Positions 7,907-20,302 of a DNA stretch of 64,000 nt are shown one piece after another. The notes below the pieces were generated by a model, which was not told the DNA's origin, made no database searches, and was given only the letters and a program-made list of their open reading frames with translations. The position numbers were made by a program, and so were the translations under genes. Position 1 is the stretch's first letter; each line of letters opens with the position of its first letter. The DNA is from Aggregatilineales bacterium (GTDB lineage: Bacteria > Chloroflexota > Anaerolineae > Aggregatilineales > Ch27): contig JARKOQ010000037.1 of assembly GCA_029976005.1 (NCBI GenBank), positions 16,203 to 80,202 of the forward strand. The letters run 5' to 3'.

Positions 7907-10594
7907 TTATTCGGCTTCCGCCCGCGTGTGGCTGAGCGGCGACGGGCGCAGTTCCAGGCGAGTCCGCGCGCCGGCTTCGACGCTGTCCGGGCTGAAGCGC
8001 ATTGGCTGGTTCCCCATCAGCCGCCAGGGATCGACCATGTCGCGGTAGTTGGCGCTGAAGGGATGGCCGCTCTGGCCGGTGGTGAGGATGGTGCGGCTGT
8101 CGTCCAGGTCGCTGAAATCCAGGATCATGCGCATCGACGAGATGCTGCCCTGCACGGCAAACGGCGCGTCCACGTTCCAGTTGGTGCGGTTGAGCGTGTC
8201 CCAACTGCCGCTGGTGGGCACCGGCCCGGCGTTGACCAGGGCCTCGACCAGGCCGATTCCACTCTGGCCCAGGGGCGGGCTGACGAAGGTGGCCGTGTGC
8301 AGCGCGCCCCAGCGCCAGGCTTTCCAGTCGGTTCCCTGTTGTTCCGTCAGCAGATCGATCGCATCCTGGATGGATTGGATCAGGATGTCGTCGCGCGTTT
8401 CCACGCCGGGAGTGGCCTGATTGTCCCAGGTGGGATGACCGGGTAACTCCAGCAGACGCTGGGTGGCCCAGGCCAGGTAGCTGCCTCCGGCGGGGAGATA
8501 GCCCAGATCGTCGGCCCATAGATTCTCGACCAGTTTGGCCCAGAAGGCCTCGAACAGCGCCGCCTGCGGGCTATCCATGTCGGTCTGAAGGTCCCAGCCC
8601 AGCATGAAGTAGAGCGCGGTCCGGAGGGTTTCGTCTTCCGGAGCCAGACGCCCCAGGTAGGGCTGAAGCTCCTCGGCGTGCAGGCTGTGGCTATCGGCCT
8701 GGATTTCGGCCATCGTGTCGATGGTGTGGGCTTGCAGGGCGCTGACCAGATTGACCGCGCGCTGGCCCCGGTAGCCAAAATCGAAGTCCGTGGTCAGGAC
8801 GTAGCTGGCGTCCGGGCCGAACTGGTCGGCCAGCGCGGCGGCGAGTTGTGTCTGGTATTCGGGCGGCGCGATGGCATGGTTGGCCGTCACGATCCAGCCG
8901 CGCGCCGGGTTGAAGATGCGCGGCAGGCGATCGTCGGGAATGTAGCCGCGCCACTCGTATTCGTCCGTCCAGCCGGGGACGGGCATCCGGCCGTCGTGAC
9001 CGGGGGCGCGCACGGGCACGTGGAACGGAAGCTGGTAGCCGATGTTGCCGTCCACGTCGGCGTAGACGAAGTTGATTGACGGCCATGCGAAGTGGCTCAG
9101 GGCGGCGCGGAACTCATTCCAGTTCGCGGCGCGGTTCATCCCCAGCGTGGCGGCCAGCAGGTCGTTCGGCTCCAGGGCCGTCCAGCGCAGGGCCAGGGCG
9201 TGCCCGGAATCGGCCCGGGGGACGAACGCGCAATCCACGATCTGGTTGTCGGTGACGATCGGTCCGAAGTGGGTCAGGCGGACTTCGATCGTGAGCGCAC
9301 CGTTCTCGTCGATGGGCAGTTCACGGATGCCTTCACAGGCTTCGGTGGCGGGATCGTCTTGCGCGGCCGGGTATGCCTTGCCGAAGCGAATCGTCTCCGT
9401 GACGACCTGCATGTCGCGCCATTCCCCGTTGTATTCGTACTGGTAGGGGTTGTCGGGGTTGACGCGCAGGATGTAGAGGTCCTGGATATCGCCCATCGCG
9501 TTGGTCAGCCCCCAGCCGATGCGCGCGTTGTGGCCGATCAGGATGGTGGGCAGGCCGGGCAGGCTGAAGCCGACCACGTCGTACGGGCAGGCTTCGCTGA
9601 CCGGGCGGCAGTGCAGCCCAACCTCGTACCAGATCGAGGGCATCTGGATGCCCAGGTGGGGATCGTTGGCCAGCAGCGGGCTACCGGAGGCGGTGTTTTG
9701 TCCGGCGACAACCCAGCTATTGCTGCCCACGCCTGCGCCAAGGATCGGCGCGAAATCCGGGGGGACGCCTCCCGCCAGCCCGGCAGGCACATCCAGGCTG
9801 CGGTAATCCACCGGCAAGGCGGCGACCGCCGCCGGTGTGGGCCGGGTGGTCACGGTTGGCACCGATCCGCCAGTCCAATCGTTTGCCGCCAGATCGTCGT
9901 GGGTGAGGATAGTGGGGCGCTGGTCGTAGGGATACAGTGGGGAATACAGATCGACGAATTCCTGACCTAACTCCTCGGCCAGTTCCAGGCGGGCCAGCTC
10001 CGCGCCCTGGTTGCCACTCTGCCCCCAGGCCATGACCTTGATCCAGGCCAGGCTGTCCAGCGGCTCCCACGGCGCGACCTCGATAGCGATTCCGGTGCTT
10101 CCCAGCAGGGTGTATTCCAGGGCCAACGCGCCGCCCGGTTTGTCGGCCAGGTAGGCGTTGACTCCGGCGGAGTAGGCATCCAGCGCGGCCCGCGACTCGT
10201 CGCCGAGCACGGCCAGATCGGCCTCGCTGGCGCGATTCCAGCCGACGGTGCGGATGAACAGGTCATTGCCCACGACCGCCGGATTGAACCCGGTCAGCTC
10301 GCCGATCCGGCCCGTGCCGGTGTGGCGCTCGAACTCCATCTGCCACCAGCGATCCTGGGCGTGCACGTAACCCTGGGCGTAGAACAGGTCGTGGACGCTG
10401 CTGGCATAGATGTGCGGGATGCCCGATTCGTCGCGGACGATTTCAACGGGCGCGTCGAGATTGGGCAGGTAGACCAGGCCATCGTGTTCGGGCAGCACCC
10501 GGCTCAGGTTGAAGGCAAGCAGTCCGCCCAGGCTCAGGACGATGGAGAGCACAACACATAACGCGATCGACAAGAACAACGCGCGAGGTTTCAT
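7907..10594 (-). CDS. Penicillin acylase family Ntn-hydrolase, exported
   Basis: 895 aa from the ATG at 10594; the ORF track adds 36 residues, but this ATG has GGGAG upstream and starts directly into a signal/anchor helix (residues about 4-28). Family members are proenzymes that self-cleave into alpha and beta chains, exposing an N-terminal Ser. The nucleophile is Ser291 in GSNSW, with typical following sequence LLANDPHLG. The alpha-chain region has GIPHIYAS and AQGYVHAQDR. Likely substrates are N-acyl amides such as acyl-homoserine lactones or beta-lactams; the sequence does not choose between them. Extracytoplasmic. Co-directional with two exported TPR proteins upstream. Confidence 0.92.
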   Translation of the reverse strand: MKPRALFLSIALCVVLSIVLSLGGLLAFNLSRVLPEHDGLVYLPNLDAPVEIVRDESGIPHIYASSVHDLFYAQGYVHAQDRWWQMEFERHTGTGRIGELTGFNPAVVGNDLFIRTVGWNRASEADLAVLGDESRAALDAYSAGVNAYLADKPGGALALEYTLLGSTGIAIEVAPWEPLDSLAWIKVMAWGQSGNQGAELARLELAEELGQEFVDLYSPLYPYDQRPTILTHDDLAANDWTGGSVPTVTTRPTPAAVAALPVDYRSLDVPAGLAGGVPPDFAPILGAGVGSNSWVVAGQNTASGSPLLANDPHLGIQMPSIWYEVGLHCRPVSEACPYDVVGFSLPGLPTILIGHNARIGWGLTNAMGDIQDLYILRVNPDNPYQYEYNGEWRDMQVVTETIRFGKAYPAAQDDPATEACEGIRELPIDENGALTIEVRLTHFGPIVTDNQIVDCAFVPRADSGHALALRWTALEPNDLLAATLGMNRAANWNEFRAALSHFAWPSINFVYADVDGNIGYQLPFHVPVRAPGHDGRMPVPGWTDEYEWRGYIPDDRLPRIFNPARGWIVTANHAIAPPEYQTQLAAALADQFGPDASYVLTTDFDFGYRGQRAVNLVSALQAHTIDTMAEIQADSHSLHAEELQPYLGRLAPEDETLRTALYFMLGWDLQTDMDSPQAALFEAFWAKLVENLWADDLGYLPAGGSYLAWATQRLLELPGHPTWDNQATPGVETRDDILIQSIQDAIDLLTEQQGTDWKAWRWGALHTATFVSPPLGQSGIGLVEALVNAGPVPTSGSWDTLNRTNWNVDAPFAVQGSISSMRMILDFSDLDDSRTILTTGQSGHPFSANYRDMVDPWRLMGNQPMRFSPDSVEAGARTRLELRPSPLSHTRAEAE

Positions 10595-10652
10595 ACAGAC
10601 TCCCTGCCAGGCAGAACGAACGTGTTCTCCACCCCCGCAACCCGTGCCAGCT

Positions 10653-12638
10653 TCAGGGACTGACCCCGGCCCAGGCTTCGGCCAGGGTGCTGACCGTGAC
10701 ACGCAGCAGCGGGTTGCCGGTACAGTTCTCGTCCAGATACGTCTGGAGACGGTTGGTGGCTTGAGCCGGATTTTCGAATCGCGTGCCCAGCAGCAGCCCG
10801 CTTTGCAGGTTCGCCTCGCAGCGGTAGATCGGGGTTGAGCCTTCCCGCGCGAGGGTGTAGGCGTTGAGCGCTTCCTCGAAGCGGCTCAGCCCAAGATAGG
10901 CCCGACCTTCGTATAGCGCCCAGGTCTGGTCGTAGGGCGTATCCGGGTACAACTCGCGGTAAGCCGCGAAGTGGTCGATCGCATCGCGGTATTCGCCCAG
11001 CTCGACCAGCAGGTAGCCCTGGTAGATCAGCAGATAGCTGTATTCGGCGAAACTGGCGCGGAGCAGCGTGTCGTAGTCGGCCGAGGCGGCGCGCAGCAGG
11101 GATTCGCGCTCGCTCGCGTCAAGGGCCGAATCGGACAGCCGGGTATAGACGATGGCCCGGTTGTAGGTGGCCGATGCAAAGGCCGGATCGATCGTCAGCG
11201 CGGCGTTCAGGTCTTCCAGGGCGGCTTCCGGCCGGTTGAGCGCCAGAGCCGCCAGGGCGCGGTAGAGATACGAGCCGGTATCCTGGCGGTTGGCCGCGAC
11301 GGCCAGGGTCGCGGCGTCGATCGCCTCGTTCAGGTAATGCGTCCGGGAGGGTTCGGAAAGGGTGAGGGCGGTGGTGTAGTACAGGCGGGCCAGACTGGCA
11401 TGCAGATAAGTCGCTTCCGGATCGATGCCCAGGGCGGTTTCGAAGGCATGGAACGCTCCGACGGTGTTACCCGCGCCTTCGTAGGCCTGGCCCAGGTTGA
11501 TCCAGCCGGAGGGATCGCCGGGCCGGCGGGCGGTGTAGTCTTCCAGGCTTTCGATCGCGGCGCTGTGATCGCCCAGGTAAAGCTGGGCCAGCCCCTGCGC
11601 GAACAGGTAGGGGGCCGGATCGGCCGGTTGCAGGGTCAGGGCGGCCGCCACGTCGTCCAGCACCGCCTGGTAATCCTGCCGGGCGAAGCCGGCGTCGGTC
11701 CGGGCGAGATAGGCAGCCGGGTCGTCCGGCATGAGGGCGACCAGCCGGTCGAAATCGGCCTGGGCCGACGCCGGATCGCCTGCCGCCAGATAGGCCTTGG
11801 CCCGCCGCCAGTAAATCGTGGAATCGGCCGGGCTGAGCGCCTGGGCGGCGTCATAGGCAGCGATGGCGGCCGTCAGATCGCCGGTCTGCTCTAAGAAGTA
11901 GGCGCTGTCCAGGCGCAGGGCGGGCAGGTCGGGCGCAAGCGCGATCGCCTGCTGGATGGCTTCCAGGGCCAGGCGTGGCTCGTTCAGGTTGTCGTGCGCC
12001 CAGGCCAGGGCATGCGCGTAGGGCCAGCGCGGCTGGAGATCGAAGGCGGCCTGGTAGTCTTCCAGCGCGGCAAGCTGGCTGGCCTGGCTCTGGCCGCGAT
12101 AGTACAGAATCTCGGCCCGGCCCGGCCAGTCGCGCGGGGCGAGAGCTTCGGCGGTGCTCAGCGCGGCGCGGGTGGCCTCGGCCTGGTTCAGGAGCGCCGC
12201 GGCCTGACCCACCACCAGCAGCGGCAGCATCCGGCGCAACCGGGTGTCGTCCAGGGTTAGCGGCAGGTCGGCCTCCAGTGGCAGGGGGGCAACGGCCGGT
12301 TGGATGACCGTGGCGGTGTGCAGGAGATCGGGAGCGTCCTGGGTGGCCCACACGACCAGACTCGCGCCGTCCAGTCGCCCGGTGCGCCGGGCGCTTTCCG
12401 CCGAGGTGATCGAGGCGTGGCGCTGGCGGACAGTCTGGCCGGGCAGGTAGCGATCCAGCAGGGCCTGGACGCGCACGGCGAGCATGTCACCCCGATCGCC
12501 CGGCACGTTGATCACGATCAGGGGTGAGTCCCCGGAATCTTGCGCCGCCGACAGGCCGTCTGGACACAGGAGGGTCGTGGCCAGCAGCATCGCGATCGCG
12601 GGCATGCAAAGACGTTTGAACAGCGAGTGAGTGGTCAT
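10653..12638 (-). CDS. Exported TPR-repeat protein
   Basis: 661 aa. N-terminal signal peptide (about residues 1-32, CMPAIAMLLATTLL then Ala-rich cleavage region). From about residue 140 onward a run of TPR-like 34-residue repeats is visible, for example ATYNRAIVYTRL and DPSGWINLGQAYEGAGN. TPR arrays are protein-interaction scaffolds, so a partner outside the membrane is likely. An uncharacterised beta/alpha segment (residues 40-110) precedes the repeats and resembles the matching part of the upstream neighbour, suggesting duplication. It lies 58 nt upstream of the acylase gene and 21 nt downstream of a second TPR gene. Confidence 0.82.
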   Translation of the reverse strand: MTTHSLFKRLCMPAIAMLLATTLLCPDGLSAAQDSGDSPLIVINVPGDRGDMLAVRVQALLDRYLPGQTVRQRHASITSAESARRTGRLDGASLVVWATQDAPDLLHTATVIQPAVAPLPLEADLPLTLDDTRLRRMLPLLVVGQAAALLNQAEATRAALSTAEALAPRDWPGRAEILYYRGQSQASQLAALEDYQAAFDLQPRWPYAHALAWAHDNLNEPRLALEAIQQAIALAPDLPALRLDSAYFLEQTGDLTAAIAAYDAAQALSPADSTIYWRRAKAYLAAGDPASAQADFDRLVALMPDDPAAYLARTDAGFARQDYQAVLDDVAAALTLQPADPAPYLFAQGLAQLYLGDHSAAIESLEDYTARRPGDPSGWINLGQAYEGAGNTVGAFHAFETALGIDPEATYLHASLARLYYTTALTLSEPSRTHYLNEAIDAATLAVAANRQDTGSYLYRALAALALNRPEAALEDLNAALTIDPAFASATYNRAIVYTRLSDSALDASERESLLRAASADYDTLLRASFAEYSYLLIYQGYLLVELGEYRDAIDHFAAYRELYPDTPYDQTWALYEGRAYLGLSRFEEALNAYTLAREGSTPIYRCEANLQSGLLLGTRFENPAQATNRLQTYLDENCTGNPLLRVTVSTLAEAWAGVSP

Positions 12639-12659
12639 GAGGTCCCGGTGTCGATCAAG

Positions 12660-13718
12660 TCAGGGCGTTGGCGCGGCGGGCGTGGCAGGCAGGCGATCCA
12701 GCTCGGCCAGCATGGCCTGGGCCAGCGCGATCAGGCGCGATTGCCGGTCGGTCTCCAGGGTCAGGTAGCGAGCCAGATCGGCGCGGGCCGCTTCCCGTTC
12801 GTTCTGAGTATAGTACAACACCCCCCGATCGTAGTAGGCGCGCGGCGGGACTCCCGGCATGGCCAGGGCCGCGTCGAAATCGGCCAGGGCGGCATTCCAT
12901 TCGTACAGGTACAGGCGGTGGCGGCCGCGTTGGAGCGTCAACTCGGCCCGCAGCCGGTCCCCCAGGGGGTCGCCGGCCAATAGCGCGGCCGTCCGGGCAA
13001 TGGCCCGGCTGTCCCAGGCGATGGCCCGGTCAAAGGCGAAGTCCTGCGCCAGGCTATCCGCAAGATAGGCCTCCCACAGCCGCCGCACGACTTGGGGCGC
13101 ACCGTCGCGTGCCAGGGTGAGGCGCGCTTCGCCGGTCAGGATGTCCAGCGCGGCGGGATAGTCGTGATTCTGGCGCAGACACAGTGCGTGGTAGAAGGCC
13201 AGCAAGGGGGCGGGATCGTACAACTGTACTGCATCGAAGGCGGGCAGCGCGCTGGCGCAGTCCCCGCTGGCGTAAGCGGCCAGCGCGGAGCCGATCCGGG
13301 CCAGCCGTTCCCGATCCGGGGGCTGGGCGGCGAATGGGAGGTTGATTGTCCACGGGGCGCTGGCGAGGATGGCGCGCTCCAGATCGGTGGAGAGGAGCGT
13401 GCTGCCGGCGGGTGGCAGGGGCGAAAAGGCCAGTCGCAGGCCGCGGGCGCTTTCCGCGTAGGGCGTGATCCGGACGATCAGCGGTGCTTGCCGATCCGGC
13501 GGCCGGGAGGCTGTGACCCGCTCGACCGCCGCGCCGGGAAGAAGCGCTGCCAGGTCGGCGGCCAGCGAGTCGACCCAGGCCGCCTGATCGGCGGGCAGGG
13601 GGGAAGTCCAGACGAGCACGGCTGGCGGATCGGCCGGCTGGGCGCGGGCGATGCCCATGCCCAGCCCGATCAACGCGAGAAGCAGGCCTGCCAGGATGGC
13701 GATTGTTCGTTTGCGCAT
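12660..13718 (-). CDS. Exported TPR-like protein, leaderless start
   Basis: 352 aa from the ATG at 13718 (the track starts 18 codons earlier). Signal peptide MRKRTIAILAGLLLALIG is followed by a domain like that at the start of the next gene (LVWTSPLPADQAAW), then TPR-like helices with ALADFDAALAMPG and AYYDRGVLYYTQNEREAA. Function unknown beyond scaffolding. The chosen start has no ribosome-binding site; instead a TACAAT box ends exactly 7 nt before the ATG, so the mRNA probably starts at or next to the ATG. Confidence 0.8.
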   Translation of the reverse strand: MRKRTIAILAGLLLALIGLGMGIARAQPADPPAVLVWTSPLPADQAAWVDSLAADLAALLPGAAVERVTASRPPDRQAPLIVRITPYAESARGLRLAFSPLPPAGSTLLSTDLERAILASAPWTINLPFAAQPPDRERLARIGSALAAYASGDCASALPAFDAVQLYDPAPLLAFYHALCLRQNHDYPAALDILTGEARLTLARDGAPQVVRRLWEAYLADSLAQDFAFDRAIAWDSRAIARTAALLAGDPLGDRLRAELTLQRGRHRLYLYEWNAALADFDAALAMPGVPPRAYYDRGVLYYTQNEREAARADLARYLTLETDRQSRLIALAQAMLAELDRLPATPAAPTP

Positions 13719-13725
13719 GTGGGCG

Positions 13726-13755
13726 ATTGTAGCGCCGGGGATGGCCCACCGCCAA
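13726..13755 (-). promoter_or_regulatory. Leaderless-type promoter of the TPR operon
   Basis: Minus strand TTGGCG, 18 nt, TACAAT, then 7 nt to the ATG at 13718. Divergent from gyrA. Confidence 0.6.
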
Positions 13756-13900
13756 CACGGGCATGCTCGCACCAGTATGGCTAGATATGGGAATTTAATC
13801 AGGGTTAATCCACCAGATATGGCGTATGCAGATGACTGCTGCGCCGCTGGCCGGTCGCGTGTCCCACGGCTCGAAACTGGCCCGAACCCCAGTCCTGAGG

Positions 13901-13906
13901 TATAAT
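13901..13906 (+). promoter_or_regulatory. Putative -10 box of gyrA
   Basis: Perfect TATAAT 70 nt before the gyrA ATG. A small hairpin, GCCCGG / CCGGGC (13920-13938), lies in the resulting leader. No convincing -35 box. Confidence 0.5.
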
Positions 13907-13975
13907 CAGGTTTTGGTATGCCCGGTGTTTTGCCGGGCCTTTGACACGTCTGCGGGCTGGTGACGGCTGGATTCT

Positions 13976-16582
<2,607 letters not shown>

Positions 16583-16602
16583 TTGCCTGACTTGATCAAT
16601 CG

Positions 16603-16633
16603 ACGCCCGTCTGCCTGTGCGGCGGGTGTTTTC
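16603..16633 (+). terminator. Probable gyrA terminator
   Basis: Stem ACGCCCG / CGGGTGT (one G-U pair) with a 13-nt loop followed by TTT, 20 nt after the gyrA stop. Confidence 0.5.
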
Positions 16634-16658
16634 GCTGGCGCGTGGAAGGGAAGCCGAC

Positions 16659-16664
16659 TACACT
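16659..16664 (+). promoter_or_regulatory. Leaderless-type -10 box
   Basis: TACACT followed by 7 nt and then the ATG at 16672, the same geometry as the TPR gene start at 13718. A weak CTGGCG lies 18 nt upstream. Confidence 0.5.
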
Positions 16665-16671
16665 GACAGCC

Positions 16672-18042
16672 ATGTTAGATCCAACTCTGTTGCAAAGCGG
16701 TCCAAGCAGCCGGCTTGAGTTTCTCGCGGAGCCGACCCCCGACGATCTGGCCGAGACCCTGGTGGCCTTTGCCAATACGGATGGGGGCATGATCGTGATT
16801 GGCCTGGACGAAACGGGCCAGTACGTCGGCCAGGGCTACAGCGAGGACCTCGAAGGGATCCTGCGCCAAGCGGAGACGATGTGCCGTCCCCCGGTTGTGC
16901 TTGGCAACTGGGAGCAGTTCGAAGCCGAGGGTGGCTCGGTGGTGGCGCTGCGCGTGCCGCGCAGTGTGGAACTGCATGCCCTGGAGGATGGGCGCGTGCT
17001 GGTTCGTTCCGGCGCGGAGAACCGCCCCCTGGGTGGGGACGAGATTCGCCGGCTGGCCAGTACCAAGAGCACGGGCGATTTCGAGGCCGAAGGCGTTCCC
17101 GGCGCAACTTACGAGGATTTCGACCGGGACATCCTGGACGAGTATTTCGCTAAGCGCGAGGAGCGCCTGCGTCGCGTGTTCACCGGCGACCGCAAGGAGC
17201 TGTTGCGCGACATTGGCGCGCTGACCGACAGCGGCCAGCCGACCGTGGCGGGTGTCTTGCTGTTCAGCAAGTATCCCCAGCAATGGTTGCCCCAGAGCGG
17301 CCTGGTGTTCGTGAAGTTCGTGGGCACCGAGCCGCGCGGCGAGGATGGCATGGCCGGGTATGCCCGGCGCGAAGAAATCACCGGCCCGCTGGCCCGCTTG
17401 ATCGAAAACATCTGGGAGCTGACCTGGAGTGAGATGGCGGTCAGCGCCGTGGTGCGCGGACTGGAGCGCGAGGAGACTTACGAGTACCCGTCCTTTGCCG
17501 TGCGTGAGGCGATCGTCAACGCGGTCTGCCACCGGGATTACCGGCTGCGCGGGCGGCGGATCGAGGTGCGCATGTACCGCGACCGGTTGGAGGTGATCTC
17601 CCCCGGTGGGCTGCCCGGCTTCATCACGGTGGACAACATCGTCGAGGAGCATTTCAGCCGCAACCCGATGCTGGTCGGATCGCTGTTCCACTGGGGGTAT
17701 ATCGAGGAGCTGGGGCTGGGGATCGATCGCATGATCGAGGAGATGCTTCAATCCGGCCACAAACGGCCCCAGTTCGACGCCCGCCCGTATTCCTTCGCCG
17801 TGACCCTGTTCAATTCACGCGAGCGGATGCCCGTTTTTGCCGAAGGCAAAACGCTCAACGCGCGCCAGCTTCGCTCGATGCAGTACGTGCGCGACCACGG
17901 ATCGATCACCAACCGCGAGTATCGCACCCTGTGCCCGGATGTGTCGGCCGAGACGATCCGGCTGGACCTGGCCGATCTGGTCGAACAGGGTCTGCTGCTC
18001 AAAATCGGCTCCAAGAAGGGGACGTATTATATTCTGAAGTAG
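16672..18042 (+). CDS. AlbA_2-domain, RecG-like ATP-binding regulator
   Basis: 456 aa from the ATG at 16672. The N-terminal AlbA_2 (Schlafen/AAA_4-type) domain spans about residues 10-130 (ETLVAFANTDGGMIVIGLDE). A GHKL-like C-terminal ATP-binding module follows (AIVNAVCHRDYRLRG and GYIEELGLGIDRMIEEM), then a winged helix at about residues 395-455. The family is annotated as transcriptional regulators or RecG-like proteins, but biochemical roles are poorly defined. No SD sequence; a -10 box 7 nt before the ATG suggests leaderless translation. The histidine kinase begins 15 nt after the stop, so the two are likely co-transcribed. Confidence 0.85.
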   Translation: MLDPTLLQSGPSSRLEFLAEPTPDDLAETLVAFANTDGGMIVIGLDETGQYVGQGYSEDLEGILRQAETMCRPPVVLGNWEQFEAEGGSVVALRVPRSVELHALEDGRVLVRSGAENRPLGGDEIRRLASTKSTGDFEAEGVPGATYEDFDRDILDEYFAKREERLRRVFTGDRKELLRDIGALTDSGQPTVAGVLLFSKYPQQWLPQSGLVFVKFVGTEPRGEDGMAGYARREEITGPLARLIENIWELTWSEMAVSAVVRGLEREETYEYPSFAVREAIVNAVCHRDYRLRGRRIEVRMYRDRLEVISPGGLPGFITVDNIVEEHFSRNPMLVGSLFHWGYIEELGLGIDRMIEEMLQSGHKRPQFDARPYSFAVTLFNSRERMPVFAEGKTLNARQLRSMQYVRDHGSITNREYRTLCPDVSAETIRLDLADLVEQGLLLKIGSKKGTYYILK

Positions 18043-18057
18043 CCCTGGAGTACCGCC

Positions 18058-20301
18058 TTGCCAGACCTTGTGACCGTGATTGCCCTGCTGGCGGCGCTCG
18101 TGAATGGGGCGCTGCTGGTCTACGTCCTCCGCCGCGCGCCGCGCGGCGGCCCCTATTTCAGCTGGCTGGTGGTTGTCCTGGGCCTGGGGTTGCTGGGGGC
18201 GCTTCGTTTTCTCCTCCCCGGATTTCCGCGCAGCGCTTCCCTGGGCGTGTTCATTGACGCGGCGCTGATCATCGTGTTCGGCCTGTTGAGCCTGGCCTAC
18301 CTCCAGCAGACCTGGCATCGAGTCTGGCTGATCGGGGGCGGCGCGTGGGGACTGGTCCTGCTGGCCGTTGATCTGCTGGCCGGACAGCCGGCCGTCGGGC
18401 AAAGCTGGCTCGGACAGGCGCTTTCCACCGGCGCGCCGGCCGGCTGGATCGCGCTGCTTGGCTGGCTGGTTGCCGGGCTGGCGCTCTCCGGGGCGGTTTT
18501 CTACGCCTTCTACACCGCTCCCCTGCCTGAAGTTGCCAACCGGGCGCTGTTCTGGACCCTGGTGATCCTGCCGCTGCTGCTTGGCGTGGTCTTTTCCGCC
18601 AGCGGGACGTATATGCTGGCGGTGGCCGGGCTGCTGGGCAAGCTGGCGGGCATGGGTGGCGCGATTTACGCGGCCGGCGGCGGGCGGGTGCTGGACGTGC
18701 GGCGCGGCCTGCGGCAGAGCGTCGTGTGGGTCATGGAAGCGCTGATCACGGCCCTGCTGATCTTCGCGGTGCTGATGGTAGCCGAGAGCGCCAGGGGCGG
18801 CGGCCCGGCGGATATCGGCCTGCTGTTCGCGCTGGGGGTGATTGCCGCGACGCTGTACGTGGCCGCCAGAGTGGTTGTGAGCCAGATCGTCGGGCGGTTC
18901 CTGTCGCCCGCGGGCCGGGCCGATTCCGCGCTGCGCCACTACAGCCAGCGAATCACGGCCGTGATCGAACCGGGCGAAGTCCTCCGGCTGGTCACGCAGA
19001 CACTGGTCGCCGTGCTGCGCGCGCGGCCCGGCGGCATCATCCTGATCACGTCCGCCAGGGACGGCGTGACGCTGGAAGCGATGACCGGCGGCGAGGGTGG
19101 GGCGCTGCCCTCCGAATCGGGGGCGCTCGGCGCGGGCAGTCCCATCTACCAGACATTGGTGCGCGACCAGCAGCCATTGCTCCAGTACGACCTGGAATTC
19201 AACCGGCGTTTCGCCGGGGCGGACCCCGCCGAGGTTGCCTTCTTCCGTCGGCTGCGGATGAGTGCCTATGCCCCCATCGTGATCGATGGCCTGACCATTG
19301 GCCTCCTGGCCTCCGGCCCGCGCCTGAACGACGAGCCGTTTGGGCCGCCGGACCTCGATCTGCTGGCGACCCTGGCCAGCCAGACCGGCGCTGCGCTGCG
19401 CAATGCCCGGCTGGTGACCGACCTGCGGCGGCTGAACCGGGAGCTGGCCGAGGCGAACGAGGGCTTCAGTACACTCGACCGGGTCAAGACGGATTTCATC
19501 ACCATCGCCAGCCATGAACTGCGCACGCCGTTGGCCCAGATTCGGGGCTACGCCGACATCATCGAGACGTTCAATGACGCGGACATGCTCGAACCGGCCC
19601 AGATGACGGGGCTGATCGGCAATTTGCGGCGCGCCACCGAGCGGATGGAAATTCTGATCAGCGACATGCTGGACGTGAGTAAGCTCGACGTGGACGCGAT
19701 GGACCTGCATTTTGCCGAGATCACCTTGGAGAGCGTGATCCGGATGGCGATCGAACCGCTGACGGACGCCATGCGCAGCCGCAAGCTGACCTTCTCCGCG
19801 CGCGGCCTGCGCAGCCTGCCCTCCATCGAGGCCGACATGCAGCGCCTCGTTCAGGCATTCCGCAACGTGATCGTCAACGCGGTCAAGTACACCCCGGATG
19901 GGGGCCTGATCGAGGTCGAAGCGGCCGAGGAGGCCAATGCCAGCGGCCGGATGGTGCACGTCATGGTGCGCGATTCCGGGGTCGGCATCGACCCGGCCCA
20001 TCATGAGCTGGTCTTCGAGAAGTTCTTCCGCGCGGCGGACCCCTCTCTGCATTCGACCGGCTCGACCAAATTCCTCGGCGCGGGGCCGGGCCTGGGACTG
20101 ACCATCACGCGCGGCATGATCGAGGGGCACGGCGGGCGGATCTGGGTGGAGAGTGCCGGTTACGATCCGGTCAATTTCCCTGGCAGCACCTTCCACATCG
20201 TGCTGCCGATTCACCCTCCGGCTGATGCCCGGCACGTCCAGCCCTTCGATGAGACACGGCGATCGATCCGGCCGGAGGAGCGGGCGAAGCTGGCCAGATA
20301 G
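18058..20301 (+). CDS. Membrane sensor histidine kinase with GAF domain
   Basis: 747 aa, TTG start preceded by CTGGAG. About eight hydrophobic segments occupy residues 1-290, giving a membrane sensor domain like 7TM-type kinases. A GAF-like domain follows (about 300-455), then HisKA with phospho-acceptor His486 in ASHELRTPLAQIRGYAD, and a HATPase domain with N-box NVIVNAVKYTPDGG and G-boxes DSGVGID and GPGLGLTI. No response regulator is adjacent; the neighbour upstream in the same transcript is an AlbA_2 regulator. Signal unknown. Confidence 0.92.
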   Translation: MPDLVTVIALLAALVNGALLVYVLRRAPRGGPYFSWLVVVLGLGLLGALRFLLPGFPRSASLGVFIDAALIIVFGLLSLAYLQQTWHRVWLIGGGAWGLVLLAVDLLAGQPAVGQSWLGQALSTGAPAGWIALLGWLVAGLALSGAVFYAFYTAPLPEVANRALFWTLVILPLLLGVVFSASGTYMLAVAGLLGKLAGMGGAIYAAGGGRVLDVRRGLRQSVVWVMEALITALLIFAVLMVAESARGGGPADIGLLFALGVIAATLYVAARVVVSQIVGRFLSPAGRADSALRHYSQRITAVIEPGEVLRLVTQTLVAVLRARPGGIILITSARDGVTLEAMTGGEGGALPSESGALGAGSPIYQTLVRDQQPLLQYDLEFNRRFAGADPAEVAFFRRLRMSAYAPIVIDGLTIGLLASGPRLNDEPFGPPDLDLLATLASQTGAALRNARLVTDLRRLNRELAEANEGFSTLDRVKTDFITIASHELRTPLAQIRGYADIIETFNDADMLEPAQMTGLIGNLRRATERMEILISDMLDVSKLDVDAMDLHFAEITLESVIRMAIEPLTDAMRSRKLTFSARGLRSLPSIEADMQRLVQAFRNVIVNAVKYTPDGGLIEVEAAEEANASGRMVHVMVRDSGVGIDPAHHELVFEKFFRAADPSLHSTGSTKFLGAGPGLGLTITRGMIEGHGGRIWVESAGYDPVNFPGSTFHIVLPIHPPADARHVQPFDETRRSIRPEERAKLAR

Positions 20302-20302
20302 A

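Noticed and set aside
17815-20235. 806-codon minus-strand ORF
   Set aside because: Antisense to the histidine kinase and AlbA_2 gene; low-complexity His/Gln/Arg/Pro sequence typical of a shadow frame.
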